A DNA stretch of 64,000 nucleotides from Candidatus Skiveiella danica (GTDB taxonomy: Bacteria; Pseudomonadota; Gammaproteobacteria; Burkholderiales; Burkholderiaceae_C), in assembly GCA_016721925.1 (NCBI GenBank), contig JADKHE010000013.1, forward strand, positions 62,001 through 126,000. Reading direction: 5' to 3'. A program made the position numbers and the translations under genes. Shown piece by piece: positions 63,021 through 64,000 of this stretch; positions within the stretch are counted from its first letter, which is position 1; the number at the start of each line of letters is the position of its first letter. The notes under the pieces were generated by a model that saw nothing but the letters and a program-made list of their open reading frames with translations, was not told the DNA's origin and ran no database searches.

Positions 63021-63085
63021 AATTTCTGAACGTTTTTGGCGCCACCCCAGCGCGGAATGGTCACTGGATGCTTCTGATTTTGAAG
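63021..63085 (-). repeat. Dispersed ~50-bp repeat, copy 7
   Basis: Minus strand reads AAAATCAGAAGCATCCAGTGACCATTCCGCGCTGGGGTGGCGCCAAAAACG, nearly the same as copy 1 (GATGACCCATCCGCGCTGGGATGGCGCC). It fills the 122-base gap between the convergent Bug and LysR genes. Confidence 0.6.
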
Positions 63086-63125
63086 TGATTGGCACCAACG
63101 CCTGCCGTCTCGCCCGGCCCCAGCT

Positions 63126-64000
63126 TCAGGCGCTGCCGCCGCCCTCGCCGCCCAGCCGCTTCGCCAGGTCGATCGCCCGCTGCGCCGACGGCGACAAGGT
63201 GCGCCCCCCGAGCCAGATCGCATGCACATCGGCCACCGGCGCCAGGGTTGTGACCGTCAGCAGGCGGCACAGGGCCAGGGGATGGGCGTCCCCGACCGCG
63301 CAAGGCACCAAGGCCAGCACGTCGGTGCGGGTTGCCAGATGCACCAGCGTGCCGAGGTCGTCGCACTCCACCGCCAGCGGAAAATCCGCGGCGTTTTCGA
63401 AACCGTAGAGGACGGCCACCCCTTCCAGCAAGGCCGGCGAAATGGTGATGGTCGCCACGCCAAAACGGCGCATTGCGACGGCGTCAACCTGGGCGGCATC
63501 CGCCAGCGGATGGTCACCACGCGCATACAACGCGGCGACCTGCTTGCCCAGCGGGACCCGCTCGTAGCGGGCCTGGGGCGGCACGAGGCGCGGGTCGCCG
63601 AGGCAGAAATCAATCTGTTGCGCATCCAGCTGGGCCAGCAGCGTCGGCAGGTTGCCCAGGTGCACCCGCGTCACCAGCCCGGGGTTCTGCTGGCGCAACT
63701 GGCACAGCAGCTCGGGCACGATCACCGCCGCCGGGATCGGCGCGGCACCGAAAACGATCTCACCGGCATCGCCGAGCCGGACCAGCTCGATGTCGCGCTG
63801 CAGGTTGCGCGCGTCCAGCACCAGGGTGCGGGCCCGGCGCAACACCCCCTCGCCGGCCGGGGTCAGGCTGGCGCCTTTCGCACCGCGGTCAAACAGCTTG
63901 AGGCCCATGCGCTGCTCCAGTGCCTGGATGCTTCGACTGAAGGCCGCCTGGCTGAGGTGCACACGTTCCGCAGCGACGGCGAAGCGGCCCTCTTCGGCCA
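63126..64000 (-). CDS. LysR-family regulator, N-terminus outside the window
   Basis: At least 291 residues. The frame is open to the window edge (AEEGRFAVAAERVHLSQAAF leads into the HTH), so the true start is beyond 64000; an internal GTG at 63962 is not the start. HTH helix LSQAAFSRSIQALEQRMGLK, then a substrate domain with DFCLGDPRLVPPQARYERVP. Convergent with the Bug gene; target unknown. Confidence 0.85.
   Translation of the reverse strand, partial: AEEGRFAVAAERVHLSQAAFSRSIQALEQRMGLKLFDRGAKGASLTPAGEGVLRRARTLVLDARNLQRDIELVRLGDAGEIVFGAAPIPAAVIVPELLCQLRQQNPGLVTRVHLGNLPTLLAQLDAQQIDFCLGDPRLVPPQARYERVPLGKQVAALYARGDHPLADAAQVDAVAMRRFGVATITISPALLEGVAVLYGFENAADFPLAVECDDLGTLVHLATRTDVLALVPCAVGDAHPLALCRLLTVTTLAPVADVHAIWLGGRTLSPSAQRAIDLAKRLGGEGGGSA

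Overview
The window looks like a chromosomal stretch of a high-GC betaproteobacterium of the order Burkholderiales, most likely a Comamonadaceae-type organism. The reasons are the strongly GC-biased codon use, five periplasmic Bug (TctC-type) solute receptors in 64 kb, a protocatechuate 4,5-cleavage cluster in the Comamonas pmd gene order, and betaproteobacterial families such as DUF1631, DUF3149 and the CusF-fused CusB. I see no rRNA, tRNA, CRISPR array, transposase or phage gene. This assignment rests on gene content only.

Layout. 1-3.5 kb: a minus-strand galactarate/glucarate catabolic operon (FCD-GntR regulator, kdgD, Bug receptor, frameshifted garD). 3.7-6.7 kb: SAM methyltransferase, UspA protein, bacteriohemerythrin, CbiM-like membrane protein and a DUF3149 mini-protein, with two FNR-type boxes between uspA and the hemerythrin gene. 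6.7-16 kb: a minus-strand run of enzymes (saccharopine-dehydrogenase-like reductase, transglutaminase-like protein, SDR, frameshifted serine hydrolase, MesD-like methionine synthase, MBL hydrolase, voltage-gated K+ channel, acyl-CoA ligase). 16-21 kb: a Bug gene with two frameshifts, a strong terminator, then GntR plus a complete polar amino-acid ABC importer. 20.9-28.5 kb: a copper/silver block (Cys-rich protein, DUF411, CusF-like, CusC, CusB-CusF fusion, CusA). 28.5-36.6 kb: P1 peptidase, lipoprotein, DUF1631 protein, ettA, rhlE and an out-of-frame overlapping NAD(P)-binding gene. 36.6-43 kb: cupin, secreted protein, ECF sigma with a membrane ankyrin partner, SDR, TPR-like protein, phosphatase. 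43-46 kb: a Cpx-like sensor/regulator/CpxP set. 46-52.7 kb: hydrolase, zinc alcohol dehydrogenase, LysR and a ureide gene set (uraD-type, Bug, HIUase-like), aldo-keto reductase, DUF599. 52.8-61 kb: the protocatechuate meta-cleavage operon (C, B, A, I, Bug, ABC-type binding protein, K, J) with a divergent LysR. 61-64 kb: MBL hydrolase, Bug receptor with no standard start codon, and a truncated LysR.

Beyond genes, the window holds a set of related short repeats of about 50 bp (seven degenerate copies, two of them inside reading frames), an interlocked pair of inverted repeats next to ligK/ligJ, several TTGA-N6-TCAA (FNR/Anr-like) sites, and four single-base frameshifts in otherwise well-conserved genes. 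The frameshifts may be assembly errors or young pseudogenes.
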